Shown here piece by piece: positions 1-8,080 of a DNA stretch of 64,000 bases. Source of the DNA: RGIG3009 sp045578625 (GTDB lineage: Bacteria > Bacillota > Clostridia > Oscillospirales > Acutalibacteraceae); NCBI GenBank assembly GCA_045578625.1, contig JAZNKN010000011.1:1-64000 (forward strand). The letters are read 5' to 3'. The notes beneath the pieces were generated by a model. The model searched no databases. It saw nothing but the letters and a program-made list of their open reading frames with translations, and was not told the origin of the DNA. The first letter of the stretch is position 1, and every line of letters starts with the position of its first letter. Both the position numbers and the translations under genes were made by a program.

Positions 1-463
1 GTCTTCCTAAGACCGCTTGGCCTCCGACTTCCACGGCATCTGCCGGGTTGATCACCGTCATGCCGGGGATGGTGCGCATCAGCGCGATATCCTCGTTGCA
101 CTGGTGGGTCGCGCCGTCCTCTCCAACGGAGATACCGCCGTGGGTCGCGCCAATCTTAACATTAAGATGCGGATAGCCGATGGAGTTGCGGACCTGCTCA
201 AACGCGCGGCCCGCCGCGAACATTGCAAAGGAGGAAGCAAACACCGTCTTACCGGTGGAGGCCAGACCCGCCGCGATGCTCATCATATTGCCCTCGGCGA
301 TGCCGCAGTCGAAAAACCGTTCGGGGCAGGCCTTCTTGAACACACCGGTCTTGGTGGCGGCCGCGAGGTCCGCGTCCATCACCACGATGTTGGGATCTTC
401 TACAAGTGCCAGCAGGCCGTCGCCATAGCCGTCACGGGTCGCTTTTTTGATCACGTCTGCCAT
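1..463 (-). CDS. Transketolase C-terminal subunit (3' end beyond window)
   Basis: The visible 154 codons encode the pyrimidine-binding half of a thiamine-diphosphate transketolase, which in many Clostridia is a separate polypeptide partnering the N-terminal subunit. The translation starts MADVIKKATRDGYGD and contains the segment DCGIAEGNMMSIAAGLA, which carries the catalytic glutamate that activates ThDP, followed by a GATHGGISVGEDGATHQ stretch typical of this domain. The ATG at 461-463 follows the stop of the N-terminal subunit by two bases, so the two are translationally coupled and presumably form one enzyme of the non-oxidative pentose phosphate pathway. The C-terminal Rossmann-like domain lies outside the window. 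A deoxyxylulose-phosphate synthase is unlikely because the gene is split in the way typical of transketolase pairs. Confidence 0.93.
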   Translation of the reverse strand, partial: MADVIKKATRDGYGDGLLALVEDPNIVVMDADLAAATKTGVFKKACPERFFDCGIAEGNMMSIAAGLASTGKTVFASSFAMFAAGRAFEQVRNSIGYPHLNVKIGATHGGISVGEDGATHQCNEDIALMRTIPGMTVINPADAVEVGGQAVLGR

Positions 464-465
464 GT

Positions 466-1311
466 TCAGCCCTCCTTGATCGCTGCCAGAGCCGCACGCA
501 GCTCCTGCATCGCTGTCTCATACTCTTCTGCGTTGGGACCCTTGCCGTGCCAACCGACCTGGTTCTCCATAAAGGAGACGCCGCGGCCCTTGACCGTCTT
601 CATCACGATGGCGGTAGGTTTGTCGGTGCAAGCGCGGGCAGCGTTCAGCGCCGCTTCGATCTGGTCAAAGTCATGACCGTCGATCTCCACCACGTTAAAA
701 CCGAAGGCAGCAAACTTTTCGGGGATGGGATACGGAGAATTGACCTCTTCCATCGTACCGTCGATCTGCAGATCGTTGTTATCCACAATGACACAGAGGT
801 TGGACAGCTTCTTGTGAGAGGCAAACATCGCCGCCTCCCAGACCTGACCCTCTTGGATCTCGCCGTCGCCGAGGATGGCGTAAGTGCGGTAGTCCTTGCC
901 GTCCAGCTTGGCAGCCAGCGCCATGCCCACAGCCGTGGAAACGCCCTGGCCCAACGAGCCGGTGGACATATCTATACCGGGAGTGGTGGCCATGCAGGGA
1001 TGACCCTGCAGCATCGCGCCGACGTGACGGAGGGAGCGGATCTCCTCCTCGGGGAAGAAGCCGCGCAGCGCCAGCGCACCGTACAGCGCCGGAGTGCAAT
1101 GGCCCTTCGACATAACAAAACGGTCACGATCCGCCCAGTTCGGGTTGCTCGGATCGACCCGCAGTTCCTCTGTATACAAATACGCCAGCATATCCGCAAT
1201 GGACAGCGAGCCGCCGGGATGGCCGCTCTTGGCGTGGAAGGTGCCCTCAACGACCGCCATGCGGATACGCGTTGCCGTCGCCGAAAGCCTCTGAAGACGT
1301 GTTGCTTCCAT
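466..1311 (-). CDS. Transketolase N-terminal subunit
   Basis: This 281-residue protein is the ThDP diphosphate-binding half of transketolase, transferring two-carbon ketol units between sugar phosphates. It shows HPGGSLSIADML near residue 31, the GHPCMATTPGID segment, STGSLGQGVSTAVGMALA, and the GDGEIQEGQVWEAA motif followed by NN, which binds Mg2+ and the diphosphate. Length matches the half-size subunits of Clostridia rather than the 650-residue fused enzyme. The ATG is preceded by AAGGAGG. It is immediately upstream of the C-terminal subunit and divergent from glyQS. Confidence in the family is high; preference for transketolase over related two-subunit ThDP enzymes rests on overall motif match. 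Confidence 0.95.
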   Translation of the reverse strand: MEATRLQRLSATATRIRMAVVEGTFHAKSGHPGGSLSIADMLAYLYTEELRVDPSNPNWADRDRFVMSKGHCTPALYGALALRGFFPEEEIRSLRHVGAMLQGHPCMATTPGIDMSTGSLGQGVSTAVGMALAAKLDGKDYRTYAILGDGEIQEGQVWEAAMFASHKKLSNLCVIVDNNDLQIDGTMEEVNSPYPIPEKFAAFGFNVVEIDGHDFDQIEAALNAARACTDKPTAIVMKTVKGRGVSFMENQVGWHGKGPNAEEYETAMQELRAALAAIKEG

Positions 1312-1374
1312 AGTTTTTCCTCCTTCAGGTCATAATCACCCATATTGTAACACAGTTCTTTCTGAAATGCAATA

Positions 1375-1403
1375 TTGACAAGTGTGTATTTTTTGTATAA
1401 TAT
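1375..1403 (+). promoter_or_regulatory. Sigma-A-type promoter of glyQS
   Basis: A TTGACA hexamer at 1375-1380 is followed by overlapping TATAAT (1396-1401, 15-bp spacer) and TAATAT (1398-1403, 17-bp spacer). The leader to the glyQS ATG would be only about 25 nt, so there is no room for the glycine T-box leader often seen in Firmicutes. Confidence 0.7.
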
Positions 1404-1436
1404 AGTGAGGATATATTATACGCGGAGGCATTTGTT

Positions 1437-2840
1437 ATGAATAACACAGAAAAAACCATGGAAAAGATCGTTGCCCTTTGCAAGGGCCGCGGCTTTGTAT
1501 TTCCCGGGTCGGAGATCTACGGCGGTCTGGCCAACACGTGGGATTACGGCCCGCTCGGTGCGGAGCTGAAAAGCAATATCAAGCGTGCTTGGTGGAAAAA
1601 GTTTATCCAGGAAAATCCCTACAACGTGGGTCTGGACGCCGCCATTTTGATGAACCCGCAAACTTGGGTAGCCAGCGGTCACCTCGCCGGCTTCTCGGAT
1701 CCGCTGATGGACTGCCGCGAATGCCACGAGCGCTTCCGTGCGGACAAGCTCATTGAGGACTGGTGCGGCGAGAAAGGCTTTGAGCTGCCGAAGCCCATCG
1801 ATGCATTCTCGCAGGATGAGATGAAGGCTTTCGTGGAGGAGCACAACATCCCCTGCCCAACCTGCGGCAAGCATAACTTCACCGATATCCGTCAGTTCAA
1901 CCTGATGTTCAAAACATTCCAGGGCGTTACCGAAAACGCGAAGAACACCGTCTATCTGCGCCCCGAGACCGCGCAGGGCATTTTCGTTAACTTCCCCAAC
2001 GTGCAGCGCAGCACCCGCAAAAAGCTGCCGTTCGGTATCGGCCAGATCGGCAAGTCCTTCCGCAACGAGATCACACCCGGCAACTTCATTTTCCGCGTGC
2101 GTGAGTTCGAGCAGATGGAGCTGGAGTTCTTCTGCAAGCCCGGCACCGATCTGGAATGGTTCTCCTACTGGCGCGAGTTCTGCCACAACTGGCTGCTCGC
2201 CATCGGTCTGAAGGACGAGAACCTCCGCCTGCGCGATCACGATCCGGAGGAGCTGTGCTTCTACTCCAAGGCGACCACCGCCTTCGAGTTCCTGTTCCCG
2301 TTCGGTTGGGGCGAGCTGTGGGGCGTGGCCGACCGTACCGATTACGATCTGACGCAGCATCAGGAAACCTCCGGCAAGGATATGACCTACTTCGATCAGG
2401 AAACGAACGAGCATTACATCCCCTACGTCATCGAGCCCAGCCTCGGCGTAGAACGCACCGTGCTCGCCGTGCTGTGCGATGCTTACGACGAGGAAATCGT
2501 CGATGCCGAGAAGAACGACGTGCGCACCGTGCTGCACCTGCATCCGGCGCTCGCTCCGTTTAAGGCCGCCGTTCTGCCGCTGTCCAAGAAGCTGTCCGAG
2601 CCGGCGCGCGCCGTGTTCGAGGAGCTGTCCAAGGAGTTTATGGTGGACTTCGACGATGCCGGCTCCATCGGTAAGCGTTATCGCCGCGAGGACGAGATCG
2701 GCACGCCGTTCTGCCTGACCTACGACTTTGAGTCGGAGGAGGACGGCTGCGTGACCGTGCGCGACCGCGACACCATGCAGCAGGAGCGCGTGGCGATCAG
2801 CGAGCTGAAGGCGTATCTGGCGAACAAGATCGCGTTCTGA
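1437..2840 (+). CDS. glyQS: Glycyl-tRNA synthetase (single-chain class II)
   Basis: The 467-residue protein charges tRNA-Gly with glycine. It is the homodimeric eukaryote/archaea-like type rather than the alpha2beta2 GlyQ/GlyS form. Features include the N-terminal GFVFPGSEIYGGLANTWDYG segment, a CPTCG zinc-type pair near residue 138, class II motif 2 around FRNEITPGNFIFRVREFEQME, and motif 3 (EPSLGVERTVLAVL), followed by a C-terminal anticodon-binding domain with HPALAPFKAAVLPL. A ribosome site GCGGAGG precedes the ATG. It is monocistronic, ending at a strong hairpin, and converges with the lipid kinase gene. The leader lacks space for a T-box. Confidence 0.97.
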   Translation: MNNTEKTMEKIVALCKGRGFVFPGSEIYGGLANTWDYGPLGAELKSNIKRAWWKKFIQENPYNVGLDAAILMNPQTWVASGHLAGFSDPLMDCRECHERFRADKLIEDWCGEKGFELPKPIDAFSQDEMKAFVEEHNIPCPTCGKHNFTDIRQFNLMFKTFQGVTENAKNTVYLRPETAQGIFVNFPNVQRSTRKKLPFGIGQIGKSFRNEITPGNFIFRVREFEQMELEFFCKPGTDLEWFSYWREFCHNWLLAIGLKDENLRLRDHDPEELCFYSKATTAFEFLFPFGWGELWGVADRTDYDLTQHQETSGKDMTYFDQETNEHYIPYVIEPSLGVERTVLAVLCDAYDEEIVDAEKNDVRTVLHLHPALAPFKAAVLPLSKKLSEPARAVFEELSKEFMVDFDDAGSIGKRYRREDEIGTPFCLTYDFESEEDGCVTVRDRDTMQQERVAISELKAYLANKIAF

Positions 2841-2853
2841 GTTGTAAAAAAGT

Positions 2854-2887
2854 AAAAGCAGCGGACACCTCGGTGTCCGCTGCTTTT
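2854..2887. terminator. Terminator between glyQS and lipid kinase
   Basis: Perfect 16-bp arms (AAAAGCAGCGGACACC and its complement) with a minimal loop and A/T tails on both sides. It can stop transcription in both directions between the converging genes. Confidence 0.85.
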
Positions 2888-2938
2888 GGCATATTGGATG
2901 GAAATTTGTAGGGGTGGACCTCTGTCTCCCGGTCGCGA

Positions 2939-3826
2939 TCACCGTCGGAGAAGCAAGGCTCCGGGGCAATTCTCCACCGTGACGGTCGCTGTGCCGTCTG
3001 CCTGATCGCCGTCCAGAGACCACGCCGGCGCGTCCTGTACCTTAAAGATGGCACGGGGTGCTTTGAAAAACTCAAACAGCTTCTTGTCGAACTTGCCGCT
3101 GTTGATCGATACGACCAACTTGCTGAAATCCGAGGCATTGCGCGGCGGCTTGACCAGTACGATCTCAAACAGACCGTCGTTCATATCCACCAGCCCTTTA
3201 TCCAGCTTGACCATCCCCCCTACCGAGGTGGAATTGCTCACCGCGCCAAACAGATATTCTCCGGTAAAAGTGCGCTCCTCGGTCTCCACCGTGACGGTGT
3301 AGGGTCGGATATTTCCCAGTTCCTTGGCGCCCTCCAGCACATACGCCAGATGACCAAGAACATTCTTGGTGGTCTGTGGCGCGCTGTACGAGACCGCCGT
3401 AAACGCGCCGAACGACGCAATATAGGAGAAATACCGTTTGCCGTTCCACAAACCGATATCGAGCGGCATATCCCGCCCTTGCAAAATGGTGCGGATGGCA
3501 TCGGGAACACGCTTCGGCAGATGGAGGGTAGCGGCAAAATCGTTGGTGCTGCCCAGTGGAACATACCCCAACGGCACCTGCCGACCGCAGATCTGGACAC
3601 CATTGATGACCTCGCCCAGCGTGCCGTCACCACCGCAGCATACCACCAGATCGTGTGCCGCGCTGAGATCGTGAGCAACACGCTCGGCATCGCCGCGCTG
3701 AGCCGTGACGAACGACGTCACCTGCCAGCCCTCGCGGCAGAACGCTTCGGTCAGCGGAAATAAGGCGTTCTTTCCGCCCATTTTCCCTGCAACCGGATTC
3801 ACGATGAGTAACACGCGCTGTGACAA
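2939..3826 (-). CDS. Diacylglycerol kinase family lipid kinase
   Basis: This 295-residue protein belongs to the DagK/YegS/sphingosine kinase family, ATP-dependent enzymes that phosphorylate diacylglycerol or related lipids at the inner membrane face. It begins with NPVAGKMGGK, has the nucleotide-binding GGDGT motif at residues 65-69, then PLGSTNDFAATL near 91-102, which is the second conserved catalytic loop. The C-terminal part is the usual beta-sandwich. Translation most likely starts at a TTG (3824-3826) preceded by AAGGGG. It stands alone, converging with glyQS. The exact lipid substrate cannot be read from the sequence; a role in recycling diacylglycerol from lipoteichoic acid synthesis is a family-based guess. 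Confidence 0.9.
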   Translation of the reverse strand: MSQRVLLIVNPVAGKMGGKNALFPLTEAFCREGWQVTSFVTAQRGDAERVAHDLSAAHDLVVCCGGDGTLGEVINGVQICGRQVPLGYVPLGSTNDFAATLHLPKRVPDAIRTILQGRDMPLDIGLWNGKRYFSYIASFGAFTAVSYSAPQTTKNVLGHLAYVLEGAKELGNIRPYTVTVETEERTFTGEYLFGAVSNSTSVGGMVKLDKGLVDMNDGLFEIVLVKPPRNASDFSKLVVSINSGKFDKKLFEFFKAPRAIFKVQDAPAWSLDGDQADGTATVTVENCPGALLLRR

Positions 3827-3914
3827 GGTAAGGACCCCTTTGTTTCTTTATGTTTCTATGATAGCACCGTCTCCCGAAAAACGCAAGAATCCGCAGGGGA
3901 TTTTTTACAAACGG

Positions 3915-3943
3915 TTGACAGACGAAACCGTTGCAAGTAAAAT
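3915..3943 (+). promoter_or_regulatory. Promoter of the surface-protein operon
   Basis: TTGACA (3915-3920), a 17-bp spacer and TAAAAT (3938-3943), 31 bases before the first start codon of the operon. Confidence 0.65.
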
Positions 3944-3973
3944 AGAAGGGTATCATCGCAAGGAGGTATGGGT

Positions 3974-4288
3974 ATGGGTCTGTTTCGCCGTCGCGCACGC
4001 GACAACCGCCCCGCCGGTTTGGACAAGGTGGACGGTCATCTCGTCGCCTACGCGGTGCGCCGGGAACCGACCGGTGAGGTCGTGATCGGCAAAAACGGAC
4101 GTATCTGCGCCGCGACCGAAACGCTGGAGCTGCGGTTTGAGGACGGCAGCGTGCCGTTTGCCTGCCCCGTCGCCACGCTGGAATTCGGGGAGTTGCTCAG
4201 CAAGAATGGCGTTCTCCTCACCGGCGACGACATCGTCACCGGCAAGCGTTGCACCGCCGTGGCGTACTATTCCTATCACCGAAAGTAA
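3974..4288 (+). CDS. Hypothetical protein, 104 aa
   Basis: I do not recognise this small protein. It has a basic N-terminus (MGLFRRRARDNRP), no signal peptide or membrane segment, and a mixed alpha/beta composition ending in AVAYYSYHRK. Two ATGs compete; the second, at 3974, lies seven bases after AGGAGG and is the better start, while the first is only one base away. It is the first gene downstream of a good promoter and is followed 46 bases later by a Thr-rich surface protein, so it is probably co-transcribed with it. No enzymatic motif is visible. Confidence 0.6.
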   Translation: MGLFRRRARDNRPAGLDKVDGHLVAYAVRREPTGEVVIGKNGRICAATETLELRFEDGSVPFACPVATLEFGELLSKNGVLLTGDDIVTGKRCTAVAYYSYHRK

Positions 4289-4334
4289 GCGTATCCCCCT
4301 GCAATATCACACCTCTGAAAGGTGGTTCTCTTGT

Positions 4335-5852
4335 ATGAAATACCGTATACTGACCTACGGTTGTGTGTTGGCGTTGGCAGTCTCGCTGTGCGTGTCGCTG
4401 CCCGTCATGGCCGAACCCGAGTCGGGCGAGACCACGACGACCTCGGAAACGACGACCACGACCGAAACCGCAACGACCACAACGGAAAGCACCACGACCA
4501 CGACCACAACGACGACCGAAGCCCCGACTACCACAACAGCCGCGAACAAAACCGAAGCCACAACGACCACCGTGACCACGACAAAAAATACAACGACCAA
4601 AGCCACCGTCACAACGAGCAAGGGCACGTCGGCATCCACCGGTACGACGACGAAGGGTACTGCCACAACGACTACGACGGTGTCGGCCACCGCCACCACC
4701 ACGCAGCCGACCGCCGATGTCACCGTTCCGGATGAGCCGACCCACACCGAACCGATCGTACCGGCTCAGCCGCACGTCATCATCGGTGAACCGGGCGACG
4801 AGGACAACAGCCGTGTGTTTTTCTGCGACACAGCCGACGGACATTACCCCAAAAACATTTTGAATAACGAGGAGGACTACCCCGGCTACACAGCCGATTG
4901 GTGGGTCCCGGGCCGTACCGGTCTGGCGGTGCAGCTCGGCGGCGATACCGGCCGCTATCTGCGCCTGTCTCGCTACCTGTTCAACAACCAACAATCGGGT
5001 TCGATGAGCGCGTTTACCCTCTCAATGTGGGTCAACTGGCAAGGTAACGGTGAAAACGAGGAATATCTGGGTCAAAAGCTGCTTGCTCTCTCCACACAGG
5101 ATCTGGACGACCGTTGGCATTCCGGCGACCGCCTGCAATGGGATCCTGATATTTGGTATGCCTTTGTGTCGCCGCATATGCGTGATAACGAGACCGGTTT
5201 GGACGGCATGTACATCCGTTGGGAGAACCAAAACGTGTTCGATAGCGGCGAGGACCTGTCCGTGGCAGACGGCAACACGACCTTTGCTCTGCCGACCGAC
5301 GAATGGCATCACATCGCCGTAACGATGTCGGAAAGCGAGTTCACCCTGTACGTGGATGGCTATGCGCTGTACACCTGCAGCGGTATGATGGAATTTGAGG
5401 CGATGGCTCCCTACCTCGACCGTTTTTTCATCGGTCGCGGCGAGGATGGTGATCCCATGCTGAACGCGTTGATCGACGACGCGCTGCTGTATCCGCAGGC
5501 ACTGGAGGCGGATCATATTGCCATGCTGGCCGCCGGTCTGGATCCTGCCGCCGGCACCGGCGCACCGAACGATCCCGAATACAAGGCTACCCGCCCCGCC
5601 ACCTCCGGCACAACGGGTACGACGACCGCCGCGGTCGCTTCGCGCGTGTCCCGACTGGATCTGAACGAAGGTAAATTCCCAGTCGCCGTCGTGGCGATCC
5701 CCGCCGCTATTCTGCTGATCACGGTGGTGCTGTCGCTGCTGCTCAGCCCCAAAAAGACCGAGGAGGACGCTCCGGAGAATGAACCCGAATCGGCATCCGA
5801 TGACGCCGAACCCACCGAAGAAGAAACGGTCGAACCGGAGGAGGATACGTGA
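4335..5852 (+). CDS. Cell-surface protein: Thr-rich linker, LamG-like domain, C-terminal membrane anchor
   Basis: The 505-residue protein has a signal peptide (MKYRILTYGCVLALAVSLCV...VMAEP), then about 115 residues dominated by Thr in runs such as TTTTTTTTEAPTTTT. A roughly 250-residue domain follows whose motifs (RTGLAVQLGGD, FTLSMWVNW, DEWHHIAVTMSESEFTLYVDG, FIGRGEDG, IDDALLYPQALE) are those of a concanavalin A/LamG-type jellyroll, commonly a glycan-binding or glycosidase-accessory fold. A second short Thr stretch leads to a membrane helix (AVVAIPAAILLITVVLSLLL) and an acidic cytoplasmic tail of about 35 residues. The start at 4335 was chosen because it begins the signal peptide and follows AAAGGTGG. 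It overlaps the next gene. A host- or polysaccharide-binding adhesin is an inference. Confidence 0.75.
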   Translation: MKYRILTYGCVLALAVSLCVSLPVMAEPESGETTTTSETTTTTETATTTTESTTTTTTTTTEAPTTTTAANKTEATTTTVTTTKNTTTKATVTTSKGTSASTGTTTKGTATTTTTVSATATTTQPTADVTVPDEPTHTEPIVPAQPHVIIGEPGDEDNSRVFFCDTADGHYPKNILNNEEDYPGYTADWWVPGRTGLAVQLGGDTGRYLRLSRYLFNNQQSGSMSAFTLSMWVNWQGNGENEEYLGQKLLALSTQDLDDRWHSGDRLQWDPDIWYAFVSPHMRDNETGLDGMYIRWENQNVFDSGEDLSVADGNTTFALPTDEWHHIAVTMSESEFTLYVDGYALYTCSGMMEFEAMAPYLDRFFIGRGEDGDPMLNALIDDALLYPQALEADHIAMLAAGLDPAAGTGAPNDPEYKATRPATSGTTGTTTAAVASRVSRLDLNEGKFPVAVVAIPAAILLITVVLSLLLSPKKTEEDAPENEPESASDDAEPTEEETVEPEEDT

Positions 5853-6628
5853 TGAAATACGTACAACGGATTGCCTGTCTGGCGGTGCTGCTGTTACTCA
5901 CCGCGCTTCCGGTGTGCGCCGCGGATCATCAAAACGTGGCGTGGACCGAGGACGAGAGCGGCGGTTATTTCAACGTGACGTCGGAAAGCTCGTATGCACC
6001 GATCTGGGTGACACCCACCCTGGATGCGGGCGAGCGGCTGTTAGAGCCGGGAACCATCACGCTGAGCAACACGACCGACACGGAGCAGACGGTCGCCTTG
6101 GATTATGTGGAGCTGCCGTTCGACAACGCCAATGCGCTGATCTATCTCAACCATTTGAACATCACGGTATGTGAGGGCGAAACGGTTCTGTATGACGGTC
6201 CTTACAGCCGCATCAACGATGAGGGTGGTCTTGAGTGCGAGTACACGCTTGCTCCGCAAGAGGAGGTCGTGCTGACAGTAGACCTGCGGCGTGACTACAA
6301 GCCGCTCGCCGTGACCGGCTTTGAGGGCGATTCCCGAATCAGTTGGAAATTCGTCAACATCGTGGATGTGATCATTGACCCCAACCCCACAACCAAACCA
6401 CAGGTGACAAAGCCTACCACGGTAACGACCACCGCTCCCGCAGAACCGGAGCCGTTCGGCGACCCCGAATTGGGCAATGTTCTACTCGCCGCCGGCGCCG
6501 CCGCGGTGCTGTTGGTGCTGGTGTGCATCGTGCAGCTGGTGCGCAAGATGAAAGCCGCACCCGCTCCGGCAGAAGATGCCGCGGATGAGGCTGCCGAAGA
6601 AACCGAAGTCCCCCCCGAAGAAGAATAA
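5852..6628 (+). CDS. Membrane-anchored surface protein, 258 aa
   Basis: The product has a signal peptide (MKYVQRIACLAVLLLLTALPVCA), a beta-rich extracellular part of about 150 residues, a short Pro/Thr stretch (PNPTTKPQVTKPTTVTTT), one membrane helix (VLLAAGAAAVLLVLVCIVQLV) and an acidic tail rich in Glu/Ala. Topology and tail match the preceding LamG-like protein. The ATG overlaps the stop of that gene (TGATG) and has GGAGGAGG upstream, so the two are translationally coupled and likely work together at the surface. No family is recognised for the ectodomain; phrases such as TITLSNTTDTEQTVALDYVELP suggest an immunoglobulin-like beta sandwich. Confidence 0.7.
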   Translation: MKYVQRIACLAVLLLLTALPVCAADHQNVAWTEDESGGYFNVTSESSYAPIWVTPTLDAGERLLEPGTITLSNTTDTEQTVALDYVELPFDNANALIYLNHLNITVCEGETVLYDGPYSRINDEGGLECEYTLAPQEEVVLTVDLRRDYKPLAVTGFEGDSRISWKFVNIVDVIIDPNPTTKPQVTKPTTVTTTAPAEPEPFGDPELGNVLLAAGAAAVLLVLVCIVQLVRKMKAAPAPAEDAADEAAEETEVPPEEE

Positions 6629-6638
6629 CGATATCACG

Positions 6639-6670
6639 AACACCCCCGAGCCCTCGGGGGTGTTGTTTTA
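6639..6670 (+). terminator. Terminator of the surface-protein operon
   Basis: Twelve-base arms (AACACCCCCGAG/CTCGGGGGTGTT) with a tiny loop, followed by a T-rich tract. Confidence 0.85.
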
Positions 6671-6738
6671 CGCGGTAGAGAAGAGACATCCTTGATCAGA
6701 CTCCATGAACACTTCACACAACACCTTTCTATTTTCGC

Positions 6739-6767
6739 TTGATTCTTTCAGATAAATTGTGTAAACT
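6739..6767 (+). promoter_or_regulatory. Promoter of YD-repeat lipoprotein
   Basis: TTGATT (6739-6744), 17-bp spacer, TAAACT (6762-6767); the coding start is about 60 bases downstream. Confidence 0.5.
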
Positions 6768-6827
6768 GGTATTAGAGACTACGTCTCATAAAACGCAGAA
6801 TTTGACAATATGGAAAGGATGGGTCTT

Positions 6828-7928
6828 ATGAGAAAAGCGGCGTTATTGTTAGCAATGCTTCTGTGTGTGACAATGGTGACCGGATGCGGTAAAACTGCTG
6901 AGAAACCGAGCGAACCGACCAAAGCGACAGATACCGTGGCCGACGCGAAAGCCGCGATCCAAAGCGGCGATATCCGTAAGGCCTACGATCTTCTCAAAGC
7001 GGACGGCGGTGACGAAGCCAAGGCAATGCTCGAAAACTTCGCGTTTGTGCTAACCAAAGAAGCGCGGGACGACGGCCCCGCCACAGTGTACACCTACGAC
7101 TCCGCAGGCAATCTGACGGCGGAGGATTATACCAACACCAGCAGCGGCGACTATTGGTCCAAGATCACCTACACCCATGACGCGAACGGTCGTGTGCTGA
7201 CCGAGGAGGAGACCAACTGCGACGGTTATTGGGCAAAATCCACACACGCCTACGACGAGAACGGGTACGAAGTTACTTCAACCTATTCCGAGAACGGTGA
7301 ATACGGATTCACCCTCACCTACACCTACGACAGTAAGGGGAACATGCTCACCAAGCGGTTTGATTACAACAGCGGAAATTCGAGCGAAAGCGTCTACACC
7401 TACGATACCGACGGGAAGCAGCTGAGCGTGGTTATGACGGAGGGTGACACGTACTGGGAAAAACGCATCTGCACCTACGACGCTGACGGAAACGTGCTGA
7501 CCGACGAATGGTCTAGCAACACTGCCGGACTCTTGCACAACTACGCCTACACCTACGAGGAAGGCGGCAACGTGGTGATCTGCTACGATCCCGACACTGC
7601 CAAGCGGTGGTCCACAACAACGTCCACCTACGATGCGAATGGAAATTTGTTAGGTGTCGACTACGTGTCCGACAGCGGTGAATGGCAGAAGACGGTTTGC
7701 AGCTACGATGCGAACGGAAACACGTTGACCAAAGACTATTCCAACAGCAACGATACGCAGGAAACCTACGTCTGCACCTATGATGCGGACGGCAATATGT
7801 TGACCAAAGACTATACGGTCAACAAAGGAACTGACCACGTAACCGCCTACACATGGGAACTGAGGTATTACCCGAACGGTGTACCGGCGCAGGTATCCAC
7901 ATGTGCTGAATCGGTCTATTTGCAATAG
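6828..7928 (+). CDS. YD-repeat lipoprotein
   Basis: A 366-residue lipoprotein: signal peptide with lipobox VTGC and lipidated Cys20. About 70 residues of helical linker rich in Lys/Ala/Asp follow, then roughly ten tandem units of the form YTYDxxGNxLTxDYxxxxG (for example YTYDSAGNLTAEDY, YTYDSKGNMLTKRFDY, CSYDANGNTLTKDYSN), which are RHS/YD-type beta-hairpin repeats. In toxins these line a cocoon, but ten units are too few for that; here they probably form a short carbohydrate- or protein-binding rod. The start at 6828 is chosen over an upstream ATG because it begins the signal peptide and follows GAAAGGAT. It has its own promoter and terminator. Similar repeats recur in the ectodomain of the TIR protein downstream of secA. 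Confidence 0.8.
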   Translation: MRKAALLLAMLLCVTMVTGCGKTAEKPSEPTKATDTVADAKAAIQSGDIRKAYDLLKADGGDEAKAMLENFAFVLTKEARDDGPATVYTYDSAGNLTAEDYTNTSSGDYWSKITYTHDANGRVLTEEETNCDGYWAKSTHAYDENGYEVTSTYSENGEYGFTLTYTYDSKGNMLTKRFDYNSGNSSESVYTYDTDGKQLSVVMTEGDTYWEKRICTYDADGNVLTDEWSSNTAGLLHNYAYTYEEGGNVVICYDPDTAKRWSTTTSTYDANGNLLGVDYVSDSGEWQKTVCSYDANGNTLTKDYSNSNDTQETYVCTYDADGNMLTKDYTVNKGTDHVTAYTWELRYYPNGVPAQVSTCAESVYLQ

Positions 7929-7947
7929 GTAGCGATCGGTATCTCGC

Positions 7948-7977
7948 CACCCCCGACAACTGTCGGGGGTGTTTTTT
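7948..7977 (+). terminator. Terminator after YD-repeat lipoprotein
   Basis: Arms CACCCCCGACA/TGTCGGGGGTG around a 2-base gap, followed by TTTTTT. Confidence 0.9.
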
Positions 7978-8013
7978 GCGGTAGGACGCTTCGGGTGTTC
8001 ACAGATTTTTCAC

Positions 8014-8042
8014 TTGTATCGCGTGGGGAGTTGTGATACAAT
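8014..8042 (+). promoter_or_regulatory. Promoter of secA
   Basis: TTGTAT (8014-8019), 17-bp spacer, TACAAT (8037-8042), about 39 bases before the TTG start. Confidence 0.55.
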
Positions 8043-8080
8043 GAAATATGTTATGACCATTTTTCGATGAGGTGACTGTA

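Noticed and set aside
1312..1436. Glycine T-box leader before glyQS
   Set aside because: The promoter is about 35 bases before the ATG, leaving no room for a T-box structure.
1416..3023. 535-codon open frame opposite glyQS
   Set aside because: Antisense shadow; the plus strand encodes a full glycyl-tRNA synthetase with promoter and ribosome site.
4430..4720. DNA repeat or CRISPR-like array (ACG/ACC repeats)
   Set aside because: It is the coding sequence of a Thr-rich linker in a surface protein; the same pattern occurs at 12955-13185, 26215-26400 and 26985-27090.
4355..4747. Val-rich open frame on the minus strand
   Set aside because: It is the complement of the Thr-rich linker and has no ribosome site or independent support.
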